A DNA stretch of 64,000 nucleotides, taken from positions 1 to 64,000 of the forward strand of contig JAAOZI010000020.1 in the NCBI GenBank assembly GCA_011605865.1, written 5' to 3'. The notes under the pieces are model-generated. The model saw nothing but the letters and a program-made list of their open reading frames with translations. It was not told the origin of the DNA and made no database searches. This document shows, piece by piece, positions 32,352 through 40,423 of the stretch. The first letter of the stretch is position 1; each line of letters starts with the position of its first letter. Source of the DNA: Archaeoglobales archaeon. Its GTDB lineage: Archaea; Halobacteriota; Archaeoglobi; Archaeoglobales; Archaeoglobaceae. A program made the position numbers and the translations under genes.

Positions 32352-35329
32352 GCGCTCACCTCAAGCAAGCCGTCCAATGCAGATTTGATTTGATCGAAAG
32401 TGAAGCCCTTAACAACTATTGCCCCTTTGGGACAGGAAGCGCTGCAGATTCCACAACCGAGACAGATAGCTTTCTTTACAGAAGCTTTCAATTCAACTCC
32501 TGTTCTCGTTTTGAACTCGGCTATTTCAATTGCACTGACAGGGCAGGCCTTAACACATATTCCGCATGCATCGCATCTCTCCCTCGCAACCTCGGCTTTA
32601 CTCGCGTCCATAATTATCTTGTCCTTTGAGAGCAAAGTCATTGCCCTTGAAACTGCTGCTAAAGCGAGAGATATGGTCTCGGGAATTAACCTAGGGCTGT
32701 GAGCTAGGCCAGCTAGAAATATTCCCTCTGTAGCAAAATCAACTGGGCGAAGCTTTGGATGGGCCTCTAAGAAGAATCCGTTCTGATCCAGCGGGACCTT
32801 TAAAAGTTTCGACAATTCCTTGTTATCCTCGTTCGGGACTGTAGCTGAACTCAGAACTACCAGCTCCGGTTTTGAGATCAGTTTTTCGCCGAGTATTTCA
32901 TCATAAAACTCGACTTCTACCTCATCACCGTTCGTTCTCACAACTGGTGGGTTTTCAGGTGTGTAGTGAACAAATATTACTCCTTCCCTTGAAGCTCTCT
33001 CATAATATTTCTCTAAGAAACCATACGTCCTTATATCTCTGAAAAGAATCAGTACCTCTGCCTCCGGATTTAGCTCCTTTATTTTCAAAGCATTCTTAAT
33101 AGCAGCCTGACAACAGATTCTGCTACAGTAGGGCCTATAATCATTTCTACTCCCAACACACTGAATCATCACAACGCTTTTTGGAACTTCTCCTCTACCA
33201 ATCCTCTCCTCAAGTTCTACTTGGGTTATCACCTTCCTATGTCCATATCCAAACTCCTTTGGCTTGTACTCCCTAGCACCCGTTGCAACTATTATTGCCC
33301 CATGATTTATCTCGACAATACCGTTAGGAGTCTTTATTCTGCTTCTGTAATTTCCAACAAAGCCTTCTACACTCTCAAGGGTTGAGTTTTTGAAAACCTT
33401 TATCCTATCATTTGACTCAACTTCTGCTACTAGCTTTCTAAGCAAATCCTGCGGATTTTTGCCATCAATGGTGTAGTATATGTGCCTCAGATTTCCCCCA
33501 AGCTCAGAGTCCTTCTCAACCAAATAACACTCGATTCCCCTTTTAGCAAGCTCCAGCGCTGCAGTCATTCCAGCAAGTCCACCACCCAAAATCAAAGCTT
33601 TCTTCACAACATTTACCTCCACAAACTGCAGAGGTTCTAAAAGTCTAGCTTTATGCACCCCAGCGCTCAGCAAGCTCTTCGCTTTTTCAGTTGCTCTAGC
33701 TTTATCTCTGTGAACCCAAGAACACTGTTCCCTTATGTTAACAAACTCAAATAAGTAGGGATTCAAACCAGCTTCCATCAGAGTTCTCCTGAAAAGTGGC
33801 TCATGAGTTCTTGGAGTACACGCCGCAACAACGATTCTGTTCAAATTGTAGTCCTTTATAGCCTTCTTTATTCTCTCCTGTGAATCTGCTGAGCACGCAA
33901 ATAACACGTGGTCCGAAAAAACCACTCCATCCAGCGTTTTAGCAAAGTTTGCCAACTCTTCTACATCAACTGTTGATGCGATGTTTATTCCGCAGTGACA
34001 AACAAAAACACCAATTCTTGGCACTTCCCCTATTACATCCCTCTCCGGCGGAAACTCCTTCTTTCCAACCACTGCTCTCTCCTTTTCATAACTCAAAGCT
34101 TTTGCAGCCGAAGCGCTGGCCTGAGCAACGCTTTCTGGGATGTCTTTAGGCTCGCACGCAATTCCGGCAACAAATATGCCCGGCTTTGAAGTTTCAACTG
34201 GACTGAATGAATCCGTTAAAACAAAACCATACTCGTTGAGATTTATGCCAAAAATTTCGGAATATTTCCTAATATCTTCACAAGCTTCAAAACCAACAGA
34301 TAGAACCACAAGATCAAATTCTTCCTCAAAACTCTTTCCATCTCTTTCATATTTAACTATTAGATTTCCATTCTTCTTTTGGAATATTTTTGCAACTCTT
34401 GCCTTATGGTATATCACGCCGTATTCTTCCTTTGCCCTGTTGGCATATTCCTCGAAACCTTTTCCAAAAGTTCTCACGTCCATTGCAAAGATGTGAATCT
34501 CAGCATCAGGAATGTGTTCTTTTGCTATTATTGCATGCTTTGTTGCATATGTGCAACATACCGAAGAGCAGTAGGGGTTCGTTTTTGCATCCCTTGAACC
34601 TACACACTGAAGTATCGCTATTTTCTTAGGCACTTTGCCATCGCTCCTAAACACGTGACCTTCATATGGCCCAGTAGCTGAAAGAAGGCGCTCAAACTGA
34701 ATGCTCGTTATTACATTTGGATAAATACCATATCCGTATTCTCCCCTTCTCCTTGCATCGAACAGCTTTCCGCCCAAAGCAAGAATTATCGATGACACAT
34801 TCAGTTCAATTATTTCTTCCTTCTGAGTATAATCCACGGCTTTTGCAACACAAACATTCTGACAGATTCCACAACCTACGCATCTAGATCTATCAATTAC
34901 ATATGCTTTGGGAACGGCTTGAGGATAGCGGAGGAAAATTGCGGAACGGTAGCTCATCCCTTCGTTGTACTCATCAATCGCATTCACCGGACAGAGAGTT
35001 GCACAAACACCACAGCCTGTGCATTTAGAGCGATCCACATAAGTCGGATTTCTCCTTATTTTTACTCTGAAATTCCCAGCCTCGCCCTCAACTGCAACAA
35101 TCTCGGCATTACTTATTATTTCTATATTTTCATGTCTAGCGACTTCGTTTAATTTCGGTGAAAGTATGCACATCGAACAGTCGTTTGTCGGAAAAGTTTT
35201 GTCGAGCTGGCTCATCCTTCCGCCAATAACCGGTAGTTTTTCAACAAGATATACTTTTAACCCAGAATCTGCAAGGTCCAAACTCGCTTGAATACCCGCA
35301 ATACCTCCTCCAACTATCAAAACGCTCAT
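32348..35329 (-). CDS. hdrA: double-length heterodisulfide reductase subunit A
   Basis: 993 residues, against about 650 for ordinary HdrA. The first module (1-440) has an FAD fold (VLIVGGGIAGIQAS), the HdrA Cys segment CSMCILSPKL and two 4Fe-4S motifs (CTGCGVCATLCP near 103; CVGCGICQNVC near 150). A central HdrA domain follows (FVCHCGINIASTVDVEELA; CTPRTHEPLF). A second FAD fold (ALILGGGLAGMTAALELA) starts near 595, and two C-terminal clusters (CDACGICVKACP; CLGCGICSASCP) lie near 930-975. HdrA carries the electron-bifurcating flavin. Two FAD sites in one chain suggest two HdrA-type flavin units. GGTGGTG precedes ATG 35329. Confidence 0.9.
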   Translation of the reverse strand: MSVLIVGGGIAGIQASLDLADSGLKVYLVEKLPVIGGRMSQLDKTFPTNDCSMCILSPKLNEVARHENIEIISNAEIVAVEGEAGNFRVKIRRNPTYVDRSKCTGCGVCATLCPVNAIDEYNEGMSYRSAIFLRYPQAVPKAYVIDRSRCVGCGICQNVCVAKAVDYTQKEEIIELNVSSIILALGGKLFDARRRGEYGYGIYPNVITSIQFERLLSATGPYEGHVFRSDGKVPKKIAILQCVGSRDAKTNPYCSSVCCTYATKHAIIAKEHIPDAEIHIFAMDVRTFGKGFEEYANRAKEEYGVIYHKARVAKIFQKKNGNLIVKYERDGKSFEEEFDLVVLSVGFEACEDIRKYSEIFGINLNEYGFVLTDSFSPVETSKPGIFVAGIACEPKDIPESVAQASASAAKALSYEKERAVVGKKEFPPERDVIGEVPRIGVFVCHCGINIASTVDVEELANFAKTLDGVVFSDHVLFACSADSQERIKKAIKDYNLNRIVVAACTPRTHEPLFRRTLMEAGLNPYLFEFVNIREQCSWVHRDKARATEKAKSLLSAGVHKARLLEPLQFVEVNVVKKALILGGGLAGMTAALELAKRGIECYLVEKDSELGGNLRHIYYTIDGKNPQDLLRKLVAEVESNDRIKVFKNSTLESVEGFVGNYRSRIKTPNGIVEINHGAIIVATGAREYKPKEFGYGHRKVITQVELEERIGRGEVPKSVVMIQCVGSRNDYRPYCSRICCQAAIKNALKIKELNPEAEVLILFRDIRTYGFLEKYYERASREGVIFVHYTPENPPVVRTNGDEVEVEFYDEILGEKLISKPELVVLSSATVPNEDNKELSKLLKVPLDQNGFFLEAHPKLRPVDFATEGIFLAGLAHSPRLIPETISLALAAVSRAMTLLSKDKIIMDASKAEVARERCDACGICVKACPVSAIEIAEFKTRTGVELKASVKKAICLGCGICSASCPKGAIVVKGFTFDQIKSALDGLLEVSA

Positions 35330-36153
35330 TTCACCACCCTAATAGTAAGTTCATCTTCTCCAAGTATTTCGACTAAACCCCTCCTTCTCATCTCAACAAT
35401 TGTGGAGACAATTTCACTCTTCTCCATTCCAGATTTTTCAGCGATTTCCGAGACTTTTGCCTCTTTATCGACGCTTTTCAAAATCTTCGCCATATTTATT
35501 GCAGTTTCTATTGCATCAGAAAGAATTCGTTCGTATTTTTCGGTGCTGATTTTTTCCCCATAAACGTTTCCAACCTCTGTTATGGTTCTCATCTTTGACA
35601 CTAATGCTCTAACGTTTCTATCTCTAGCAACGGCCTTTAAAAGTTCGGCTTTTTCTGAGCTTACAGGTCCAAAATTCCTAGCTTCTTCGTTGAAAGCTAT
35701 TCGCTCTTTTTCAAGTCCCAACTTACTAAGGGCTATTTGCATTGCCTTTATCTTGCTTCTTGCCTCAAATGCTCCCGGGCTGTTTCTACAATCATTTTCG
35801 CAGCTCAAAACGGCTACACTTCCATGCCTAGCTATCGCCTCTGCCAAATGAATCATGTCCAATCTCGAAATACAAAGCAATGTCACCCCCTCCTTGCTCT
35901 TCCTCCTGCATGAGATAAGATTGGCAGTGCTGATTTCCTCAATTATTGCTTCATCTCTGAATTTCGTTGCAAACATCGAAATGGCACTCGTAATACAACT
36001 TCCTGCACAGAGTCCGCAAACTTTGCATGTCCCAGTTACTTGCGGATAACCATTAACCATCTCAATTGCTTTATGCGGGCAAAGCGAAACACATATGCCG
36101 CAACTCAGACATTTTTTATAATCTATTATTATAGTCCTCTTCTGATCTTGCAT
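35326..36153 (-). CDS. ferredoxin-domain protein with C-terminal winged helix, first gene of the Hdr/Flx operon
   Basis: 275 residues. Two 4Fe-4S motifs lie at the N-terminus (CLSCGICVSLCPHKAIE; CKVCGLCAGSCITSAI). A middle domain follows (LISCRRKSKEGVTLLCISRLDM; VAVLSCENDCR), vaguely like a degenerate hydrogenase-delta (MvhD) domain. The last 60 residues look like a helix-turn-helix (KVSEIAEKSGMEKSEIVSTIVEMRRRGLVEI). It could be an extra electron carrier, a redox-sensing regulator or both. Its ATG is about 25 nt from a TATA box, with no ribosome site, so the operon mRNA may be leaderless. The stop overlaps the hdrA start. Confidence 0.7.
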   Translation of the reverse strand: MQDQKRTIIIDYKKCLSCGICVSLCPHKAIEMVNGYPQVTGTCKVCGLCAGSCITSAISMFATKFRDEAIIEEISTANLISCRRKSKEGVTLLCISRLDMIHLAEAIARHGSVAVLSCENDCRNSPGAFEARSKIKAMQIALSKLGLEKERIAFNEEARNFGPVSSEKAELLKAVARDRNVRALVSKMRTITEVGNVYGEKISTEKYERILSDAIETAINMAKILKSVDKEAKVSEIAEKSGMEKSEIVSTIVEMRRRGLVEILGEDELTIRVVK

Positions 36154-36173
36154 GAATCGGAAAATGCGTCTGG

Positions 36174-36182
36174 CTTATAAAA
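36174..36182. promoter_or_regulatory. TATA box between the Hdr/Flx and amine-dehydrogenase-type operons
   Basis: CTTATAAAA at 36174-36182 lies 25 nt from the leftward ATG (36153) and about 80 nt from the rightward ATG (36257). It can serve the leftward operon as a leaderless promoter, and may also start a rightward transcript near 36203 with a leader of about 50 nt. Confidence 0.45.
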
Positions 36183-36256
36183 CTTTGGGATTTAGACAAT
36201 TTCCAAACCGCGAAAAACTAATATCAATCAATTCAATTGTGCGGAAGGGATCTTTG

Positions 36257-37843
36257 ATGGTGAAAGTCGTAGATGGGAGATTGGTCGAACATCCTATATT
36301 AAAGTTCAACCGTGGCAAAGAGGTTACAATTTATTTCAACGGAAAACCCATAAAGGCCTACGAAGGAGAAACTGTAGCTGCAGCTTTATATGCAAGCGGT
36401 GTTAGAATATTCAGCAGGTCTTTTCGATGGCATAGGCCAAGGGGCTTTTTCTGCGCGATTGGAAAGTGCTCAGCATGCATGATGGAAGTAGACGGAATTC
36501 CCAACGTCAGAACCTGCAAAGTATACGTTCGCGACGGGATGCAGATTAAAACGCAGAGCGGTTTTCCGAATGCCGAAAAAGACTTTTTCGGTGTGATGGA
36601 CAAATTAATAGATAGAATTTTCCCGCACGGTAGTCAATACACGAAATTCAACAACAAAATTTTCCGTGAAATGCTTATTTCGCGTCTAAGAAGCTTCGCA
36701 GGTTTCGGAAACGCTCCAAAAGTCGAATTTAGCGGAAATGCCGATTACGAGGAAATAGAGTGCGACGTCTTGGTCATCGGAGGAGGTCCCGCGGGAATGA
36801 GTGCCGCAATAAACGCTGGAAAGTACGGAGCAAAGGTTTTGCTTATCGATGAAAATCCAAACCTTGGAGGGCAGCTCGTGAAACAAACGCATCGCTTTTT
36901 TGGCTCAGCAAAACACAGAGCTGGAACGAGGGGTATAAAGATTGCAAAGATTCTGGAAGAAGAACTCAGAAAAATTCCGAATGTTGATATAAGACTCGAA
37001 ACAAAAGCTTTTGGAATATATGGAAAGATTGTTGGAGCAGTTGAAAAAAGCAAGCTCCTGAGAATAATTCCAAAAAAAATCGTGGTTGTAACTGGAGCCT
37101 ACGAAAGAACGTTGATCTTTGAGAATAACGACCTGCCAGGCGTTTATGGAGCTGGCGGTGTGCAAACTTTGATGAATGTATATGGGATAAAACCGGGAAA
37201 TAGAGGATTAATTGTCGGTTCCGGCAATGTTGGGCTAATTCTAAGCTACCAGCTTCTTCAGGCTGGAGTTGAAGTAGCCGCCATAGTCGAGGCGATGCCA
37301 AGAATCGGTGGTTATTTCGTCCATGCTGCCAAGGTTAGAAGGTTGGGAGTGCCGATATACGTCAGACACACAATAATAAGAGCTATAGGAAAAGACCATG
37401 TTCGAGGTGCGGTAATTGCGCAACTCGATGACAAATGGAGACCAATTCCCGGAAGTGAAAAGAAAATCGATTGCGACTTCATATGCGTTGCAGTAGGTCT
37501 TTCTCCGACGCATGAATTGCTATACCAAGCCGGATGCAAAATGAAGTTCGTTCCAGAACTAGGAGGGCTTGTACCTCTGAGGACAAAATTCAATGAAACC
37601 AGCGTTGAGGGAATTTATGTTGCAGGAGATGTTGCCGGTATAGAGGAGGCAACATCCGCAATTATGAACGGTAGAATAGCCGGAATACATGCTGTAATAG
37701 CTCTTGGGCTTGGTGGTGAAATGGCAAAAAAGGAGCTCAAAGAATCACTAAGAGACTTGGAAGAATTCCGAGCTGGACCTTTTGGAGAGAGGATAATTTG
37801 TGGAATTGAGAAATGCATCCTAGCAAAGGAGGTGGAGATATGA
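36257..37843 (+). CDS. 2Fe-2S/FAD dehydrogenase alpha subunit (sarcosine oxidase alpha / HcnAB / proline dehydrogenase-like)
   Basis: 528 residues. An N-terminal ferredoxin fold of about 100 residues has CAIGKCSACMMEVDGIPNVRTC, like HcnA. An FAD/NAD(P)-disulfide-oxidoreductase-like part follows (CDVLVIGGGPAGMSAAINAG; GGQLVKQTHRFFGS; GIYVAGDVAGIEEATSAI), like HcnB. Such alpha subunits work with a DAO-type beta subunit in sarcosine, opine, D-amino acid or dye-linked proline dehydrogenases. The track start adds 35 unlikely residues. GGAAGGGAT lies before ATG 36257. It is the first gene of a four-gene operon whose other members are an extra ferredoxin, BFD and beta subunit. Confidence 0.82.
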   Translation: MVKVVDGRLVEHPILKFNRGKEVTIYFNGKPIKAYEGETVAAALYASGVRIFSRSFRWHRPRGFFCAIGKCSACMMEVDGIPNVRTCKVYVRDGMQIKTQSGFPNAEKDFFGVMDKLIDRIFPHGSQYTKFNNKIFREMLISRLRSFAGFGNAPKVEFSGNADYEEIECDVLVIGGGPAGMSAAINAGKYGAKVLLIDENPNLGGQLVKQTHRFFGSAKHRAGTRGIKIAKILEEELRKIPNVDIRLETKAFGIYGKIVGAVEKSKLLRIIPKKIVVVTGAYERTLIFENNDLPGVYGAGGVQTLMNVYGIKPGNRGLIVGSGNVGLILSYQLLQAGVEVAAIVEAMPRIGGYFVHAAKVRRLGVPIYVRHTIIRAIGKDHVRGAVIAQLDDKWRPIPGSEKKIDCDFICVAVGLSPTHELLYQAGCKMKFVPELGGLVPLRTKFNETSVEGIYVAGDVAGIEEATSAIMNGRIAGIHAVIALGLGGEMAKKELKESLRDLEEFRAGPFGERIICGIEKCILAKEVEI

Positions 37844-38325
37844 AGTACCTCGAAAGAGGATATGCAGAGTTAGATGAACTCCCTCCATTCCCAAGTGAGG
37901 AAAGGTTGAAAAAGAAGCCAGTAGCATACATAGAGTGCCCGCAGCCAATTCCATGCAGTCCTTGCTATGAAGCTTGCCCTGCAAATGCAATAAAGATGGA
38001 AAATATAAACGATCCGCCTGTGGTTAACTACGAAAAATGCACTGGTTGCATGAACTGCATCAGAGTCTGCCCCGGACTTGCAATATTCATGCTAAGGCTA
38101 CGGGAAGATGGAAAAGGAGAAGTGACATTGCAGTACGAGTTGCTTCCGTGGCTTAAAAAGGGAGACAAAGTGGAGCTTTTGAACAGAAAAGGAGAAGTTG
38201 TAGGTATAGGAATAGTCAATTGGGTCCTACCACCAGAAAGAAATGACCAAACCTCACTAGTTAGGGTAGAGATGGATACAAAGCTGATATATGAAGTTAG
38301 AGCCGTAAGAAAGGTGAAAGAATGA
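37840..38325 (+). CDS. dicluster ferredoxin-like subunit of the dehydrogenase complex
   Basis: 161 residues. Two 4Fe-4S motifs are visible in the first 80 residues: CPQPIPCSPCYEACPANAI and CTGCMNCIRVCPGLAI. The C-terminal half (VELLNRKGEVVGIGIVNWVL; LVRVEMDTKLIYEVRAVR) is beta-rich and unassigned. GGAGGTGG precedes ATG 37840, which overlaps the upstream stop. It probably takes electrons from the flavoprotein to a cellular acceptor, comparable to the small subunits of archaeal dye-linked proline dehydrogenases. Confidence 0.8.
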   Translation: MKYLERGYAELDELPPFPSEERLKKKPVAYIECPQPIPCSPCYEACPANAIKMENINDPPVVNYEKCTGCMNCIRVCPGLAIFMLRLREDGKGEVTLQYELLPWLKKGDKVELLNRKGEVVGIGIVNWVLPPERNDQTSLVRVEMDTKLIYEVRAVRKVKE

Positions 38326-38588
38326 GAAAAGTCGTTTGCAGATGTGAAGATCTGACTGAGGAGGAGATAATACACGCAATTGAGCTCGGCTACGATGATA
38401 TTGAAAGTTTAAAGCGCTACACAGGGGCAACTACTGGTCCATGTCAAGGAAAAGGTTGCCTAATGCACATATTGAGAATTCTGAGTCAAAAAACTGGCAA
38501 AAGTATCGATGAGCTAGGTATAACCACCCAAAGACCGCCAGTTAACCCAGTTCCGCTCTATATCCTCGCGAGCAGTGAGGAAAAATGA
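38322..38588 (+). CDS. BFD-like 2Fe-2S protein
   Basis: 88 residues with the bacterioferritin-associated-ferredoxin pattern: VCRCEDLTEEEIIHAIELG, then TGPCQGKGCLMHI, giving the C-x-C and C-x4-C ligand pairs for a 2Fe-2S cluster. In related enzymes this domain is fused to the alpha subunit; here it is a separate gene. ATGA overlaps at both ends show translational coupling with its neighbours. Confidence 0.88.
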   Translation: MRKVVCRCEDLTEEEIIHAIELGYDDIESLKRYTGATTGPCQGKGCLMHILRILSQKTGKSIDELGITTQRPPVNPVPLYILASSEEK

Positions 38589-39616
38589 GAGTGGCAATCA
38601 TCGGCGCCGGGATAGCTGGACTCGCAACTGCATACTTTCTAGCCAAAGAAGGAATTAAAGTTGAAGTCTTTGAACAAAAATTTTTACTCCACGGGGCAAG
38701 TGGAAGAAACTCGGGGGGTATAACCGCGCAATTCGACGATGAAGAACTTATAAAATTGGCAATTAGGAATGAAAAACTCTACGATAAACTTCAGTCAGAA
38801 ATAGGGTTCAATTTTCTACTCAGAAAAGATGGATATTTGAAGCTCGCAAACAGCATCGAAGAGCTTGGCAGGATAGAACTGCAAAGGAAATTTGGATTAA
38901 AAGTAAAAATTATGGAAGCCGAAGAGGTTAGGAATATCTTCGAGGACATAAATACTGAAGCTTTTAAATTTGCAAGCTTTTATCCGAAAGGGGCCATTGT
39001 TTTTCCTTGGGCTGTAATCTGGGGACTTGCAAAGGGGTGCAAAGATCTGGGTGTTAAAATCTATGATTTCACGAAAGTTGAAATTGTTGCAGAAGATGGA
39101 AAAGTCAAAGGAGTTAAATCTGGTGAATTTCATGAAGCAGACGTCGTTGTGAATGCCGCAGGTGCTTGGAGTAAAGAGATCAACGATAAACTTGGGATAA
39201 AAGAAGAGAAAAGGATTATCAGAGAGGAGATATGTGTTACGGAGAGCATAAAGCCCTACATCGATCCATACATTCTCCACGCATCCGAAGGTCTTTTCTT
39301 AAGTCAATCCATGCGCGGTGAGATAGTCGGAGGTATTGTCGGAAAATCAGATGGCGGAATGACGAGCAGCCTAGATTTCCTTATACGTTACGCAAAACTA
39401 GTAACTCGGCTTGTTCCAAAGCTCAAAGGTCTTGCAGTTTTAAGACAATGGGCCGGAATTTACGACGAGACACTAGATGGAAAACCAAAAATGTGTTTTT
39501 CTGAAATAAAAGGACTTTATCAGCTCAATGGATTCGGACGAAAAGGTATGAGCATAGGCCTCGCCTGTGCGGAAATTGCCTCAAAAGAAATATTAAAATT
39601 CACTCAAGAGGAATAA
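38585..39616 (+). CDS. FAD-dependent oxidoreductase, DAO family (beta subunit)
   Basis: 343 residues of the D-amino-acid oxidase / sarcosine oxidase beta / HcnC family. VAIIGAGIAGLATAYFLAKEG is the FAD-binding N-terminus. LLHGASGRNSGGITAQFDDEEL is typical of the family, and VVNAAGAWSKEIND and QLNGFGRKGMSIGLACAEIAS near the end complete the FAD site. It should oxidise the amine or imino-acid substrate (sarcosine, proline, opine-like), which the sequence does not specify. It is the last gene of the operon and convergent with hsp20, overlapping by 17 nt. Confidence 0.85.
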   Translation: MRVAIIGAGIAGLATAYFLAKEGIKVEVFEQKFLLHGASGRNSGGITAQFDDEELIKLAIRNEKLYDKLQSEIGFNFLLRKDGYLKLANSIEELGRIELQRKFGLKVKIMEAEEVRNIFEDINTEAFKFASFYPKGAIVFPWAVIWGLAKGCKDLGVKIYDFTKVEIVAEDGKVKGVKSGEFHEADVVVNAAGAWSKEINDKLGIKEEKRIIREEICVTESIKPYIDPYILHASEGLFLSQSMRGEIVGGIVGKSDGGMTSSLDFLIRYAKLVTRLVPKLKGLAVLRQWAGIYDETLDGKPKMCFSEIKGLYQLNGFGRKGMSIGLACAEIASKEILKFTQEE

Positions 39617-40019
39617 TTCTCTTTTCAACCTTTTCTTTTGGAATTTCGATTTCCAGCACTCCGTTCTTGTAACTGGCTTTAGCACCCTCCAGCTTTAATC
39701 CCTCTGGAAGTGCAACCTTTCTGTATACTCTGCCATACCTCCTTTCTCTCCTTATGAACTCTTTTCCTTTCTCCTCCAATTCTTCTTTGCTCTCAGCTTT
39801 TATTACAAGGTCGTTACCTTCAAAAAATACCTCTATTTCTTCCTTCTTGAATCCTGGCAAATCTGCTATGACTCTTACTTTCTCCCCTTCATCTATCACA
39901 TCTACAGCAACTGCTTCCCTAAAGCCAAATGTTTCGAAACCCTCTACAAGCATTCTGTTCAGCCTTTCCACGGTTTTCCTCAATTCCTCAAACGGATCAA
40001 TCCACCCTCTCCCCCACAT
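39600..40019 (-). CDS. hsp20: small heat shock protein, HSP20 family
   Basis: 139-residue alpha-crystallin-type chaperone. The core runs from about residue 40 (AVDVIDEGEKVRVIADLPGFKKEEIEV) to ASYKNGVLEIEIPK, followed by the C-terminal I-x-I-like RIIPLE. The N-terminus is short and Trp/Gly-rich. AAGGTGGTG precedes ATG 40019, and the track's GTG start is three codons upstream. The promoter would lie next to or in the IS-derived repeat at 40043-40205. Confidence 0.93.
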   Translation of the reverse strand: MWGRGWIDPFEELRKTVERLNRMLVEGFETFGFREAVAVDVIDEGEKVRVIADLPGFKKEEIEVFFEGNDLVIKAESKEELEEKGKEFIRRERRYGRVYRKVALPEGLKLEGAKASYKNGVLEIEIPKEKVEKRIIPLE

Positions 40020-40042
40020 ACCCACCACCTTGCTGGAGCTAC

Positions 40043-40205
40043 TTTTAAAAGCAAAGGCTTCCGACGTTAAGGGAGGCTTTACGCTTCCTCATCTTGGGCA
40101 ACATACCCGCAACTAGTTAATTTTTACATTTTGTTTATTTAAGCTTTTCCCATCCAGTTCTGAAGGGCGTTTTTCGGTTATAATTAGCGGATTAGAGAAT
40201 TTTAG
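40043..40205 (-). mobile_element. internally deleted IS200/IS605-type fragment (MITE-like)
   Basis: Read on the minus strand, it carries a left-end-like block, GGATGGGAAAAGCTTAAATAAACAAAATGTAAAAATTAA...TGCGGGTATGTTGCCCAAG, closely matching the minus strand of 53867-53930. It then jumps directly to a right-end-like block (GTAAAGCCTCCCTTAACGTCGGAAGC), related to 235-255 and to the 53.7-kb copy. No transposase remains. The rest of 40206-40330 is AT-rich with no gene I can see. Confidence 0.5.
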
Positions 40206-40358
40206 AAAAGAACAGTTGTTCCCCCAAATATGAGAAAGTCTTCAGGAATCCCATTTAAATTCTAAATCTAATAATAAAACAATTATTTTTATTATTAAAG
40301 TTTTTTTAAAATTCTTAAAAAAGAAAAAACTTAAATATGAAATCGATAAAGCAATAAA

Positions 40359-40372
40359 GAAAACTTTAAATA
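40359..40372 (+). promoter_or_regulatory. promoter of the CoA-transferase operon
   Basis: GAAAACTTTAAATA combines a BRE-like GAAA and a TATA box. The 12-mer GAAAACTTTAAA is identical to 48014-48025 in front of the acyl-CoA synthetase gene. A start near 40393 would give a leader of about 30 nt that includes GGAGGTGGGG. Confidence 0.5.
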
Positions 40373-40423
40373 CTAAAAGTGATAATAACTTTTGAAGATT
40401 TTAGTTGGTTTGGAGGTGGGGAA

